The notes beneath the pieces are model-generated. The model saw only the letters and a list, made by a program, of their open reading frames with translations, ran no database searches and was not told the origin of the DNA. DNA of 28,014 bases from Amphimedon queenslandica (Eukaryota; Porifera; Demospongiae; Haplosclerida; Niphatidae). The stretch is taken from contig NW_003546397.1 of assembly GCF_000090795.2 (NCBI RefSeq), positions 59,915-87,928 on the forward strand, in the 5' to 3' direction. The translations under genes and the position numbers were made by a program. Numbering within the stretch: position 1 is the stretch's first letter; each line of letters begins with the position of its first letter. Shown here piece by piece: positions 19,322 to 28,014 of the stretch.

Positions 19322-22300
19322 ACATTTCTCAGGATTTGTTTCGTCTTTTCTCAATTTCATAGCATAATTTAAAGTACCAGAAGGGACTGATCAGACTGAG
19401 TTATTAACACTTTAAACTTGATACCAGGAATGACTAAGCAGACTAAGTTTTATCATTTGAATTTAGTGTTTACATGATTTTTGATATCGCTGTCACTACT
19501 GACTATTTGCTTCTTTTGTCAGTAATGGTATGGTTAAAATAACAAGTAACTGACCAGACTATGTTCGAAAGATTCAAGGTGGACTCTGAGAAATTGTGTT
19601 CTTTTCAATTCTCTATTTGTTTCTTCTTAGTTGCATAGTAGTGTAGAATAACAAATGAGTGGTCAGACTGAGTAGATATCTCATTAAAGTTTGGTTTTAA
19701 AATGTTTTATGTACTACTGACATCTCACTAATTGTTTTGTCTTCTCCGTTTCATAGAATAGTTTATACCAGAAGCCACTAAGTAGAATGAGTTCGTACCA
19801 ATTGAGTTTGGTTTTAAACTGATGTTTAATGTACTGATGACTTTTCACTGTTTCTTTTTTTTTCTGTTTGATAGCATAGTTTATTTCAGCAGTGACTGAT
19901 GAGATTTAAGTTTTCATCATTCAAGTCTTGTTTTAAAATATGTCATGTACTAGTTACTTGTTAGTATTTCCTTTTTTCTCAGTTTCATTGTATAGTTAAA
20001 ATGGCAGAAGTGCCTGTGTTTTTATAATATGAGGCACTTTGAAATGATGTTCTTCAGTTTTCACACTTTGTTTCTTCTTAGTTTTATAGCATAATTCAAA
20101 ATAACAGAGGTGACTGTTCAGACAGAGTTATCATTTGAGTTTGGTCATGATATTTTATGTACAGCCAAAACATCTTTTCTCAGTTAATAATATAGTTTAA
20201 AATATCTTAAGTGACTAGTCAAACTAATTTCTTACCATTTGAATTTTGTTTTAAAATGATGTTTAATGTACTACTGACTTATAACTATTTGTGTTCTTAG
20301 TTTATAGTGTTATGCCAGGAGTAACTGATTGGACTTCGTTTTTATCATTGAATTTTGGTTTGAAAATGTTTTATGCAATAATTGTTTTACAGGGTTTTGT
20401 TTCTTTTTTTCTCATTTTATAGTCTAGTTAAAAATACCAGAAATGATTAATGAGGCAGACTTCTTATGACTTCACTTTTTATTTGTTTGTAAATTTCTAA
20501 GTTCCATGTACCCGGAATGACTGATGACACTGAGTTCTTACCATTTGAGTTTGGTTTTAAAATGATGGTTGATGTACCGGTACTTCATTTCACTACTAGT
20601 CCCTTTGTCTCACTTTCATATTACAGTTTATACCAAAAGTGACTGATTAGACTCAGTTTTTATTGCTTAAGTTTGGTTTTAAAATGTTGCATGTACTACT
20701 GACATCTCACTATTTTTCTTCTTTTTTCAGTTTCATAGTATAGTTTATACCAGAAGTTACTTATCATGCTGAGTTATTATTTGACTTGGGTTTTGAAATC
20801 ATGTTTCTGTACTATTGACTTCTTACTAATTGTGTCCCCTCTTATTTTTATAGTGTTTTTATACCAGGGTTACTGATCAGACTTTTGTTTTTAACATTTT
20901 GGCTTTGAAACGTTTTATGTATTATTCGTTATTTTTTCTCACTGATAGTGTACTTTAAAATACCAGAAATGACTGATGTACTGAGTTCATATGATTTGAG
21001 GTTGGATTGTCCAATGTGCCATGCTTAAGTTCTCATAATAATTATGCTTCTCCTTTTAGTTTTATGGTACAGTTTATACAGGAGTGACTATCAGACTGAG
21101 TTCTTTTTTGAGGTTTGATTTTGAAATGGTGTTTAATGTCCAACTCCTCATTTGTTCGTACTTTTCTCGGCTCCATTGTGTTTTGTGCTACAAATGATGT
21201 TTAATTGACTACTGAGTTCTCATTATTTGTTACTTCTTGTCTTAATTTTGTAGTAGAGCTTACAATACCGGAAGTGACCAATCAGATTTAGTTATTAAGT
21301 TTGCAGTTCAAATGATGGTTGATGTGCCTCATACTTTTCACTACTAGTGTCTTTCTCAGTCTTATAGTGTAGGCTATACCAGCAGTGACTGATCAGACTG
21401 AGTTTTAAATGTTTAATTTTGGTTTTAAAATGATTTTTTATGTACTACTCATTCCTCAGTATTTGTTTCTTTTTCCAGTTTTATAGCCTACTTTCTACCA
21501 GAAGTGACTAAGCTATATTGCTAAGTTTGGTTATGAAATGTTGCGAGTACTACAATTCTCAGTACTTGTTTCTTCCTTGGTCAAATTTATAGTAGTATAG
21601 TTTAAAGTACCGAAGTGACTGATTAGACTGAGTTATTAACTTTTGAAATTGGTTATAGAATGATGTTTTATGTACTACTTACTCTGTTTTTTTGTCACTT
21701 TTTACCAGGAATGACTAATCAGACTGATTTTATCATTAGAGTTAGTTTTTAAAATGATATTATGTAGTGCTCACCTCTCGCTATTTGTTTCCTTTTTTGG
21801 TAGTTTGATAGTATCTATAGTTTCTACAGAGTGTATGACTAGACTTAGTTTTCATTATTCAAGTTTGGTATGTCATGTATGATCATTTCTCAGTTTGATA
21901 GTGTAGTTAAAATACCAAAAGTGACTGATCAGAGTGAGTTCCTACCATTCGAAATTGATTCTGAAATAATGTTCTTAATTCTCACTTTCAGTTTCATAGT
22001 ATAGTCTAAAATAACAGAAGTGACATCAGACTGAGTTTCAACAATTGAGATTTTTAAAGTTGTTTTTAATGAAGTACTCCTTACTCATTATTTTTCCCTT
22101 TATCAATTTTGATGGTATCAAGAGTGTCATACTGATGAGATTATAGTTTTATCATGTAAGTTTGGTTATAAAATAATTTTCGTACTTCTAAGTACTTGTT
22201 TCTTCTATTTTCAGGTTACAGTAGACTAAAAATGACTCATTACATTAAGGTTTTATTATTTGATGTTGCATTTTGAAACGTTTTGTCTTCCTTTGATTGA

Positions 22301-24145
22301 TAGTAAAGTTAATACAAGGAGTGACTGATCACATTGAGTTTTATCAATTGAGTTTGGTTTTAAACTTTGCAATATTTGTTCTTTTCTTACTTGCATAATA
22401 TATAAGGAGTGACTAATTAGACCATTTGTGTTTGGTTTACAAATGATGCTTCATGTACACTGATTTCTCACGATTTGGTTTTTTATTTGTCACATTCATA
22501 GTATAGTTTAAACTACTAGAAGTGACTCATTATACTGAGGTTTCATCATTTGGGCTTCATTTTTGAATGTTTTATTTTTACTGGCTTCACTATTGTTGCT
22601 TCTTTTCTCAGTTTGATAGCATAGTCTATATCAGAAGTGACTGATCAGACTTGCATAGTTTTTATCATTTATGTTTGTTTAAAAATGATGTGTCACATAC
22701 TAATTTTTTTAGTATTTGTTTCTTTTTTTTCTTCAGTTTTATTATATAGTGAAAATACCATAAGTGACTAACCAGATGGAATATTCATCATTCCAAGTTG
22801 ATTCAGTAATGTCTGTTTTCAATATTTTGTTAGTGTCATAGCATAGTTTAAATTTACAGATAATTTGAGTTTGGCTTTAAAATGTTTTATGTACGACTGA
22901 TGTATAAATATTTGTTTCATCTTTTCTCAGTTTTATAGTATAGTTTATAATATTATACCAAGAGAGACTGATCAGACTGAGTCTTAACATTTTAGGTCTG
23001 TTTTTGAAACGACCTTTTATGTTTTACTGACTTCCCAGTATTTGTCTTTTTCAGTTTTAGAGTATAGTTTATACCAGTAATGAATGATCAGTCTGAGTCC
23101 TATCATTTGAGTTTGGTTTTAAAATGACGTAACTGATCAGACAGAGTTCTTATTACTTAAAGTTGGTTTTAAAATTTGTTATGTGCTACTCCCTACTATT
23201 TGTTTCTTTTTTCACATTCATAGTAGTACTTATACCACATGTGACTGAACAGACTTAGTTCTTCTAATTTGAGTATGATTTTTGAATAATATTTTATGTA
23301 CTACTTACTTTGCAATTTGTGTTTCTTGCCTTTTTAGTTTCATAGTATAGTTTGAAATCCTAGAGGTGACTTATCAGATTTAGCTCCTATTATTTGTGGT
23401 TGGTTTTTGAACTGATGTTTCACGTACTACTTATTTCTCTGTATTTGTTGTTTCTTCCTTTTTCTGTTTAAAATACCAGAAGGAACTGATCAGACTAAGT
23501 CTTAATTACATGAGTTTGGTTTTAAAACGTTTAATGTACTACTGTCTTCTCACTATTGGTTCCTTCTTATCTCAGTTTCACAGTATAGTTTATACAAGAA
23601 GTGACTGATCAGACTGCGTTCTTACCATTTGAAATTAGTTCTACAATGACGGTTAATGTACTTGACATCTCACAATTTGTTTCTTCATTTCTCAGTATAG
23701 TTGAATATACCAGAAGTGACAGATTAGATTGATAAATCATCATTTTAAAACTAATGTCTAATAATAAATTAGACAGTTTAAAATGATGATTCATGTACTA
23801 CTGATTTCTCACTATTACTTTTTTCTTTCCTTAGTTTCGTAGAATATTTACCTGGAGTGACTGATCAGACTTAGTTTGTATCATATTAGATGGTTTTGAA
23901 ATGTCACGTACTAATTTTTCTCATTATTTTTATTTTTTCACTGTTTTTTATTGCAGTTAAAGTAACAGAAGTGAATGACCAGATTTTGTTTTTATATTTC
24001 GAGGTTAATTTTAAAATGTATATTCTTTTCAATTCTCACTATTAGTTTTTCTTAGAAATACCAGGTGTAATTTATAAGATTCAGTTTTTATCATTGGAGT
24101 TTGGTTTTAAATGATGCTTAATGCACTACAGACATCTCACTACTT
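19322..24145 (+). repeat. Degenerate tandem satellite, block 3, + orientation
   Basis: Starts with ACATTTCTCAGGATTTG, which is mid-monomer, and runs head to tail to the truncated end of the Gypsy element. Subtypes seen in block 1 and 2 recur (for example GAATAACA...GAGTAGATATC near 19640 and TTTTTTGTCACTTTTTACCAGGAATGACTAATCAG near 21690). One copy at about 21893-21955 keeps an open 20-codon version (FDSVVKIPKVTDQSEFLPFE). No gene seen. Confidence 0.95.
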
Positions 24146-24800
24146 TTGGCTTGCCTTCACTGCGATCTTGAATGAGTAAAAATTTATCAGCCAGCTCTTT
24201 AAAAGCTGGTTTAAAAGGGTACTACCAATGTATTTAAAACCTTTGAATTTAGAGAAATCTGCAAAATCCTGAAATACGAATTTCGTGACACTATCTTGTA
24301 ACTATAGTTTCAGGAAATCCTATGGTTCTAGCTGCTGTCATTTCCTTCAATATATATATTTCAGGCCATTTTAAATGAGCGTCTACAGCTGCTAGGAACA
24401 TATGTTCTCAAACTGTACCAGCGAAATCTAAGTGGACATTACTCCAAGAGTGTTCTAGACATAACAAGCATTGTGGCGGTGCTACTTGATGACTTTAATT
24501 AACAGCTTTGCATAAGACAACATTTGCAATGACTTATCTTAGCCCTAGCCAGCAGAGGTAACTCCATGCTATAGATTGCATCTTTGCAATTCCCTGATGT
24601 AACTCTTCTATTGTCCTCTCTTGTAACTTCATAAGTATTATAACTCATATTCCCCAACAACAAGCATCCTCCTTCCACTCTTAATTCGAAACATCAAGAG
24701 AAATGAGGTTGTAAGGTGGGAGACAGCTGTTGCGGCCATCCTGACTTTACTAACGTAATGCTTGAATAAGCATATCTGTACAAGGAGCTTCAAATACCTG
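24146..24800 (-). pseudogene. Gypsy integrase, zinc-finger region and partial core
   Basis: Minus strand. Spelling such as RTIEELHQG and WSYLCWLG around 24630-24550 matches the H2C2 zinc-finger segment that precedes Gypsy integrase cores. The core follows with WSNVHLDFAGT near 24455-24425 (first Asp) and AAVDAHLKWPE near 24400-24370, then TIVT followed by a stop or frameshift at the second Asp near 24300. The segment that should carry the catalytic Glu reads LADKF near 24185-24200, with Asp in its place. The sequence breaks off a few codons later. Role by family: inserts the cDNA into the genome. It is non-functional as seen. Confidence 0.82.
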
Positions 24801-24829
24801 TGTACTAGTGACTGGGAGACTCTGTGTTT

Positions 24830-25440
24830 GACTCTTATGAATTATATAAGATTCTTAAACACTTTCATCAGCTTTAGACTGTAGTGGAAGGCAAGACAAA
24901 CTGTCAGCATTTCCATGAGCATCTGTGTTGTAGTCATGAGCTGGCAAAACTAGAGACCAAAGTTGCAGTCTGGCAGCTGCTAGTGGTGGAGTACCTTGGT
25001 TTGGTCCCATTATAGTAGTAAGGGGTTTGTGACTAACATGAATGTCCTGCCACAGAGATACAAAAGGAACTTAACTCCAACAATGAGAGCAAGAGCTTCT
25101 TTCTTAACTTGAGTGTAGCTTTGCTCACTCTAAATTTGACAATAAATAAGAAGGAAATGCTATCGGTTGCCCTTGCCAACCTCCATCACATGAGATAACT
25201 GCTCTCAGCCCATACGCTGAGGCATTGGCAGCTAACTTAAAGGGGAGACTAGCATCATAATGAGTCACAGATACCAGTACATCCTTGATCCTTTGAAATG
25301 ACTCTGTACAATTTTAGTCTCATGGCAAGGTGTGTCCTTACGTAATAATTGAGTAAGTGATTTCATCATTGTAGCTTGATTCTGAATAAAACGACCGTAA
25401 TAATTAAGTAAACAAAGAAATGCTTAGTTCCTATATAATC
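24830..25440 (-). pseudogene. Gypsy RNase H region
   Basis: Minus-strand sequence between RT and integrase with family spelling: TPPLAAARLQLWSLVLPAHDY near 24990-24930 and GNADSLSCLP near 24915-24890 match the end of the RNase H/connection domain, which degrades the RNA strand of the cDNA hybrid. The N-terminal part near 25200-25330 is only weakly recognisable. Stops are frequent. Confidence 0.75.
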
Positions 25441-26070
25441 TTCGTTTGGGGAGCATCTCTTATAGCTTTAAGTTAACTATTGGTAGTATGAAGACCAATT
25501 GCATCTATAAAATATCCCAAATACTCCACAGTATCTTCCTTAAATCTATATTTATCTTTCTTGGTTGTACTCAATAATTTTTCTTGAGTTGTACTCTATG
25601 ATCACTTAACTGTCTCAAAAATTCTTGTGAATTCTTTAAATGTGCTTCTGGTGATCAAACCGTAATAAGTATGTCATCTATGTAACAAGTTACAAGTTCT
25701 ATTCCTTGCAATACTTGATCCATGACCCTCTCAAATAATTAAGGTGCTGAAGATACCACAAACGGAAGTCTCTAATCCCTTGAAGTGTTTATGACTATGT
25801 ACTTACGGGCTTCCTCATCAAAAACTAATTCATCATATTCTTGAGACAAATCTAGTGTCGTGAATTATTGACCTGACAATGTAGCGAAGATGTCTTTGGG
25901 TCTGGGTAAAGGATGCTTATCCTCATCAATTACAGGGTTGACTGTGTTTCCTTATAGTCCCCACAGATACTAATACTTCCGTCTCATTTCAGTACAACTA
26001 CTTTAGGGGCGGCCCATTCACTATGAGTGACCTTTATACTCTAATTTACCCAGTCCTTCTCCTACTCAAG
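25441..26070 (-). pseudogene. Gypsy reverse transcriptase, decayed
   Basis: Minus strand: WAAPKVVVLK near 26015-25985, GSISICGDYK near 25980-25950, HPLPRPKDIFATLSG near 25920-25880, then TTLDLSQEYDELV near 25865-25825 (first catalytic Asp region), LPFVVSSAP near 25770-25745, CYIDDILI with the YIDD box at 25673-25684, and VEYLGYFIDAIGLHTT near 25530-25480. These are motifs of Ty3/Gypsy RT in the right order and spacing. At least three stops (for example after the TLSG motif and after SSAP) and frameshifts make it a pseudogene. Role by family: copies genomic RNA into cDNA. Confidence 0.9.
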
Positions 26071-26559
26071 CTTTAAGAGTGAACAGGATTGATGAAATCA
26101 ATGAATGGTGTCTTGAGTGACTGCAAAAGTAGCTTTAAAGTTACTAATAGTTCCTAATCCATCATTGAATAACTCGCAGTATGTGTCTAGAATGCGATTC
26201 ACTCAATTCTTGAGTTCTTTTTCTGACTGATTTACTTAAGTCTAAACAAATGTGTGCTAACCATCAGTACCAATGAGACATGGTCCAGTACCTTCTGTGA
26301 CTATTAGTTCTAAGTCAAATGGATCTTGACACTGATAAGAGACTTTTAACTGGTAGTACTCCAGCTAACTTAATATGCTTAAGTTCTTAATTCTAATGGA
26401 GAGGGTTTGAGTTGCACTGAAAGAAACTTGTGTCTGAGCACACTCTCTGACACTATTGACGCAACTGCTCCACTCCCTGACACTTGTACGGTTGCTAATA
26501 GAGGTTTTTCCCCATTGTTAGGACATATATACCCAACTCTTGATCAGTTTGTTTAAGGG

Positions 26560-27414
26560 GTCTTTTCCCCTGTAAGATGGTATGTCTTCCTGCCTCCTTT
26601 TGGTTTAGGTGTGAATCTTCGATTACCCTTACATGCTGGGGAGATGTGGCCTATCTTACCACATTTATGACATTTGTGCTTACAAGCATGATTATAGTGG
26701 CTTCCGCTACCATATCTGTAACGTTTATTTTTAGCAGGAGCAGGACCTTTGTCTTGTCCACCCGTCTTAATAGATGAAGTACTTTGGTGGGAGATGCATT
26801 TCTAACCTTCAAAGTTTGTTTATTGCTACTGCTAGCACCATTTTTCAATCCTTTAACTCAGAAGCAGCAGCTTCCATGCCTGTAGCACTCTTTAGAGTAT
26901 GATCAATAGTTGACCTGCCTCTGTTAGCAACCTCTTCTGCATGCCCTCTGCTCGAAGTTCACATGCACAAAATGATCACATGAAGCTTGATCAAGGAACT
27001 TAAGTATAAAACTCACATGTCATAGTTTAATGTCGTACAAGAGCTACGTAGTCTAATACTGACACTTATTGACACTGGTAGAAGTGAAAAGGCTGGCAAT
27101 TAGTAACGGTTCTGGTTGAAAATGAATGTCTTTATGTTAGGAAAGGTTATGTCTATAGGCACTGTTGGAGCCCGCTAGATTTTTGATCAAGGGTTTAGGC
27201 CCTATCACAGGGTCAAATATGGGTTCTTAGGCCCTATCACAGGGTCGAATATGGGTTCTTTGGCCCGCCCTATCACAGTAAAAAAGACAGGCACCAAGGT
27301 TTTGTCCTTTATTCCATTAGCACGAAAATACAGCTCAGCACATTCTAGGTAGGCAGAAATTGCCTCAGCCTCAGGATAAATAGCTCCTAGTCGACCATAC
27401 ACAGGGGTAGCCAT
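26560..27414 (-). pseudogene. Gypsy gag with CCHC zinc knuckle, decayed
   Basis: Minus strand from ATG at 27414: MATPVYGRLGAIYPEAEAIS then YLECAELYFRANGIKD and VPVFFTVIG, the N-terminal capsid segment of Gypsy gag. Further on, near 26905-26860, ATGMEAAASELK is a spelling common near the end of capsid. The nucleocapsid knuckle CHKCGKIGHISPAC is at 26631-26672 (CX2CX4HX4C, intact), preceded by a degraded first knuckle. The start is chosen because it lies just inside the putative primer-binding site. Frameshifts occur near 27240 and 26990. A repeated TTAGGCCCTATCACAGGGTC pair at about 27196-27245 is a local duplication within gag. Confidence 0.85.
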
Positions 27415-27417
27415 AGC

Positions 27418-27434
27418 AATCCCACCTCGCACCA
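27418..27434 (-). other. Possible primer-binding site of the Gypsy element
   Basis: On the minus strand TGGTGCGAGGTGGGATT lies 3 nt before the gag ATG. Its complement ends in CCA and looks like a tRNA 3' end. The adjoining ...CTACTACA could be the end of a 5' LTR. No second LTR copy is available to confirm this. Confidence 0.4.
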
Positions 27435-27437
27435 GTG

Positions 27438-27700
27438 TAGTAGTGTCTTAAGAGATTGAACTAAGTGAATTATTAATTAAATCTCCTTTTTTTAAAATAG
27501 CACAGCTATGTAGTGTACATAAATTAATCATTAATGATGTCACAACTAATAATAATCATGATTACATCATATACAATAACTAAACTATTTACAAAAATAC
27601 ATATACAATATACATAATACATGTTATATGTATGAATGTCTGAGTTAAAAATAGATAAATAATAGAACATAATAGTATACAGTGTTTGTGTACATGTAGT
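27438..27700. other. AT-rich stretch: possible Gypsy 5' LTR remnant and/or 3' tail of the RT-like element
   Basis: No coding frame. On the minus strand it follows the stop of the RT-like ORF and contains ATATGTATA-type runs and a TTTTAAAAAAAGG stretch near 27483-27498. Whether it is an LTR or a LINE-type 3' untranslated region cannot be settled from one copy. Confidence 0.35.
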
Positions 27701-28014
27701 TTAGTAAACCCTTCCATCTGAGAGAGCTTGCTCATGAGATTGGAAGGAGTGAAAGGGATGATGGTAGGATGAGCGAGCACCTCTGAGACACATAATGGAG
27801 CTCCTTAAGAGAAAATGAAAGGCAGCATCAAATCGAGTTAAGAATCTTTGAATAGCTTTTGGCGTAGCGGATTGACAGCCTTGATGACAAGTATTTATAG
27901 AAAGTAGAGGCAGATGGACCCATTCCTCCAACAGCGGTGAACACTAAAGGATTAAATGAACCATGCTCGATGTTACAAATCCTCTCTTCGTACTGACGTC
28001 TTTTCTCCTTCTCA
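27701..28014 (-). pseudogene. C-terminal end of a reverse transcriptase-like ORF, partial
   Basis: Minus strand entering from the right edge: EKRRQYEERICNIEHGSFNP then LVFTAVGGMGPSASTFYKYL, followed in another frame by LLRSSIMCLRGARSS and a stop at 27701-27703. The combination EHGSF.PLVF...GGMG.....FYK with RSSI.C.RG.RS is, from memory of such proteins, a recurring C-terminal segment of retroelement polyproteins in marine invertebrates; the exact class is not certain. An in-frame TGA near 27836 and a frameshift near 27810 show decay. The rest lies outside the window. Confidence 0.6.

Larger units (their letters stand above)
24146..27437 (-). mobile_element. Ty3/Gypsy LTR retrotransposon, 3'-truncated and decayed
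   Basis: Gag, CCHC knuckle, reverse transcriptase, RNase H and integrase core follow in the canonical Ty3/Gypsy order on the minus strand, which separates it from Copia (integrase before RT). The element stops inside the integrase core at the satellite border near 24146, so the integrase C-terminus and the 3' LTR are missing. The 5' side ends at a possible primer-binding site at 27418-27434. No intact LTR pair can be seen, so age cannot be estimated here. Confidence 0.88.

Noticed and set aside
3590..24145. CRISPR-like repeat array
   Set aside because: The monomers are directly joined, long and diverged, with no unique spacers and no cas genes; the genome context is eukaryotic.
26651..26848. 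65-residue minus-strand open frame over the gag nucleocapsid region
   Set aside because: It is in the wrong frame; the CCHC knuckle is read in another minus-strand frame at 26631-26672.
27436..28014. Entire right end as a Gypsy 5' LTR
   Set aside because: The right part (27701-28014) encodes a reverse transcriptase-like C-terminus, so at most the part next to gag could be LTR.

Overview
The window looks like a transposon-rich, non-genic block of an AT-rich animal genome. Short GT-AG introns, degenerate LINE, pogo, Ginger and Gypsy remnants, and the absence of any clean host gene or bacterial-type gene point to an invertebrate. A sponge such as a demosponge would fit the style of elements and the short introns, but that is a guess from general knowledge, not shown by the sequence. 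No rRNA, functional tRNA, CRISPR or operon structure was seen.

Layout. (1) 1-860, + strand: decayed 3' half of a non-LTR retrotransposon reverse transcriptase. (2) 1048-3079, - strand: decayed pogo/Tigger-like DD(D/E) transposase with a C-terminal PHD-type zinc finger. (3) 3590-24145: about 16 kb of a degenerate tandem repeat with a monomer of about 105-125 bp (roughly 140 copies, estimated by length). It runs in + orientation, flips to - orientation between about 15646 and 19321, then returns to +. (4) 6837-11135: a 4,299-bp Ginger1-type DNA transposon inserted in one satellite monomer, with 20-bp terminal inverted repeats (17/20 identical) starting TGTCA and a perfect 4-bp target duplication GTTT. 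It holds remnants of an integrase-like transposase (HHCC zinc finger, D,D35E core, GPY/F motif), then a Ulp1-type (C48) cysteine protease and a PHD finger, split by introns. One intron carries a 256-bp TA-flanked MITE containing a tRNA-like segment. (5) 12230-12433: a second small insertion, probably a MITE, in the satellite. (6) 24146-27414, - strand: a 3'-truncated Ty3/Gypsy LTR retrotransposon (gag with CCHC knuckle, RT with YIDD, RNase H, integrase core) that ends abruptly at the satellite. (7) 27701-28014, - strand: C-terminal end of another reverse transcriptase-like ORF.

All coding remnants carry stops and frameshifts, so nothing here is likely to be an active gene. The relative order is readable: the satellite existed before the Ginger1 element and the 12.2-kb insertion landed in it, and the 256-bp MITE sits inside Ginger1. 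The most unusual item is the satellite itself. Its + strand monomer resembles a roughly 60-nt exon plus a roughly 60-nt intron, with a branch-point-like CTGAC, a pyrimidine tract and CAG in most copies. One monomer subtype keeps an open 20-codon frame in several separated copies. The array also has subtype order and a large internal inversion with a fold-back junction.
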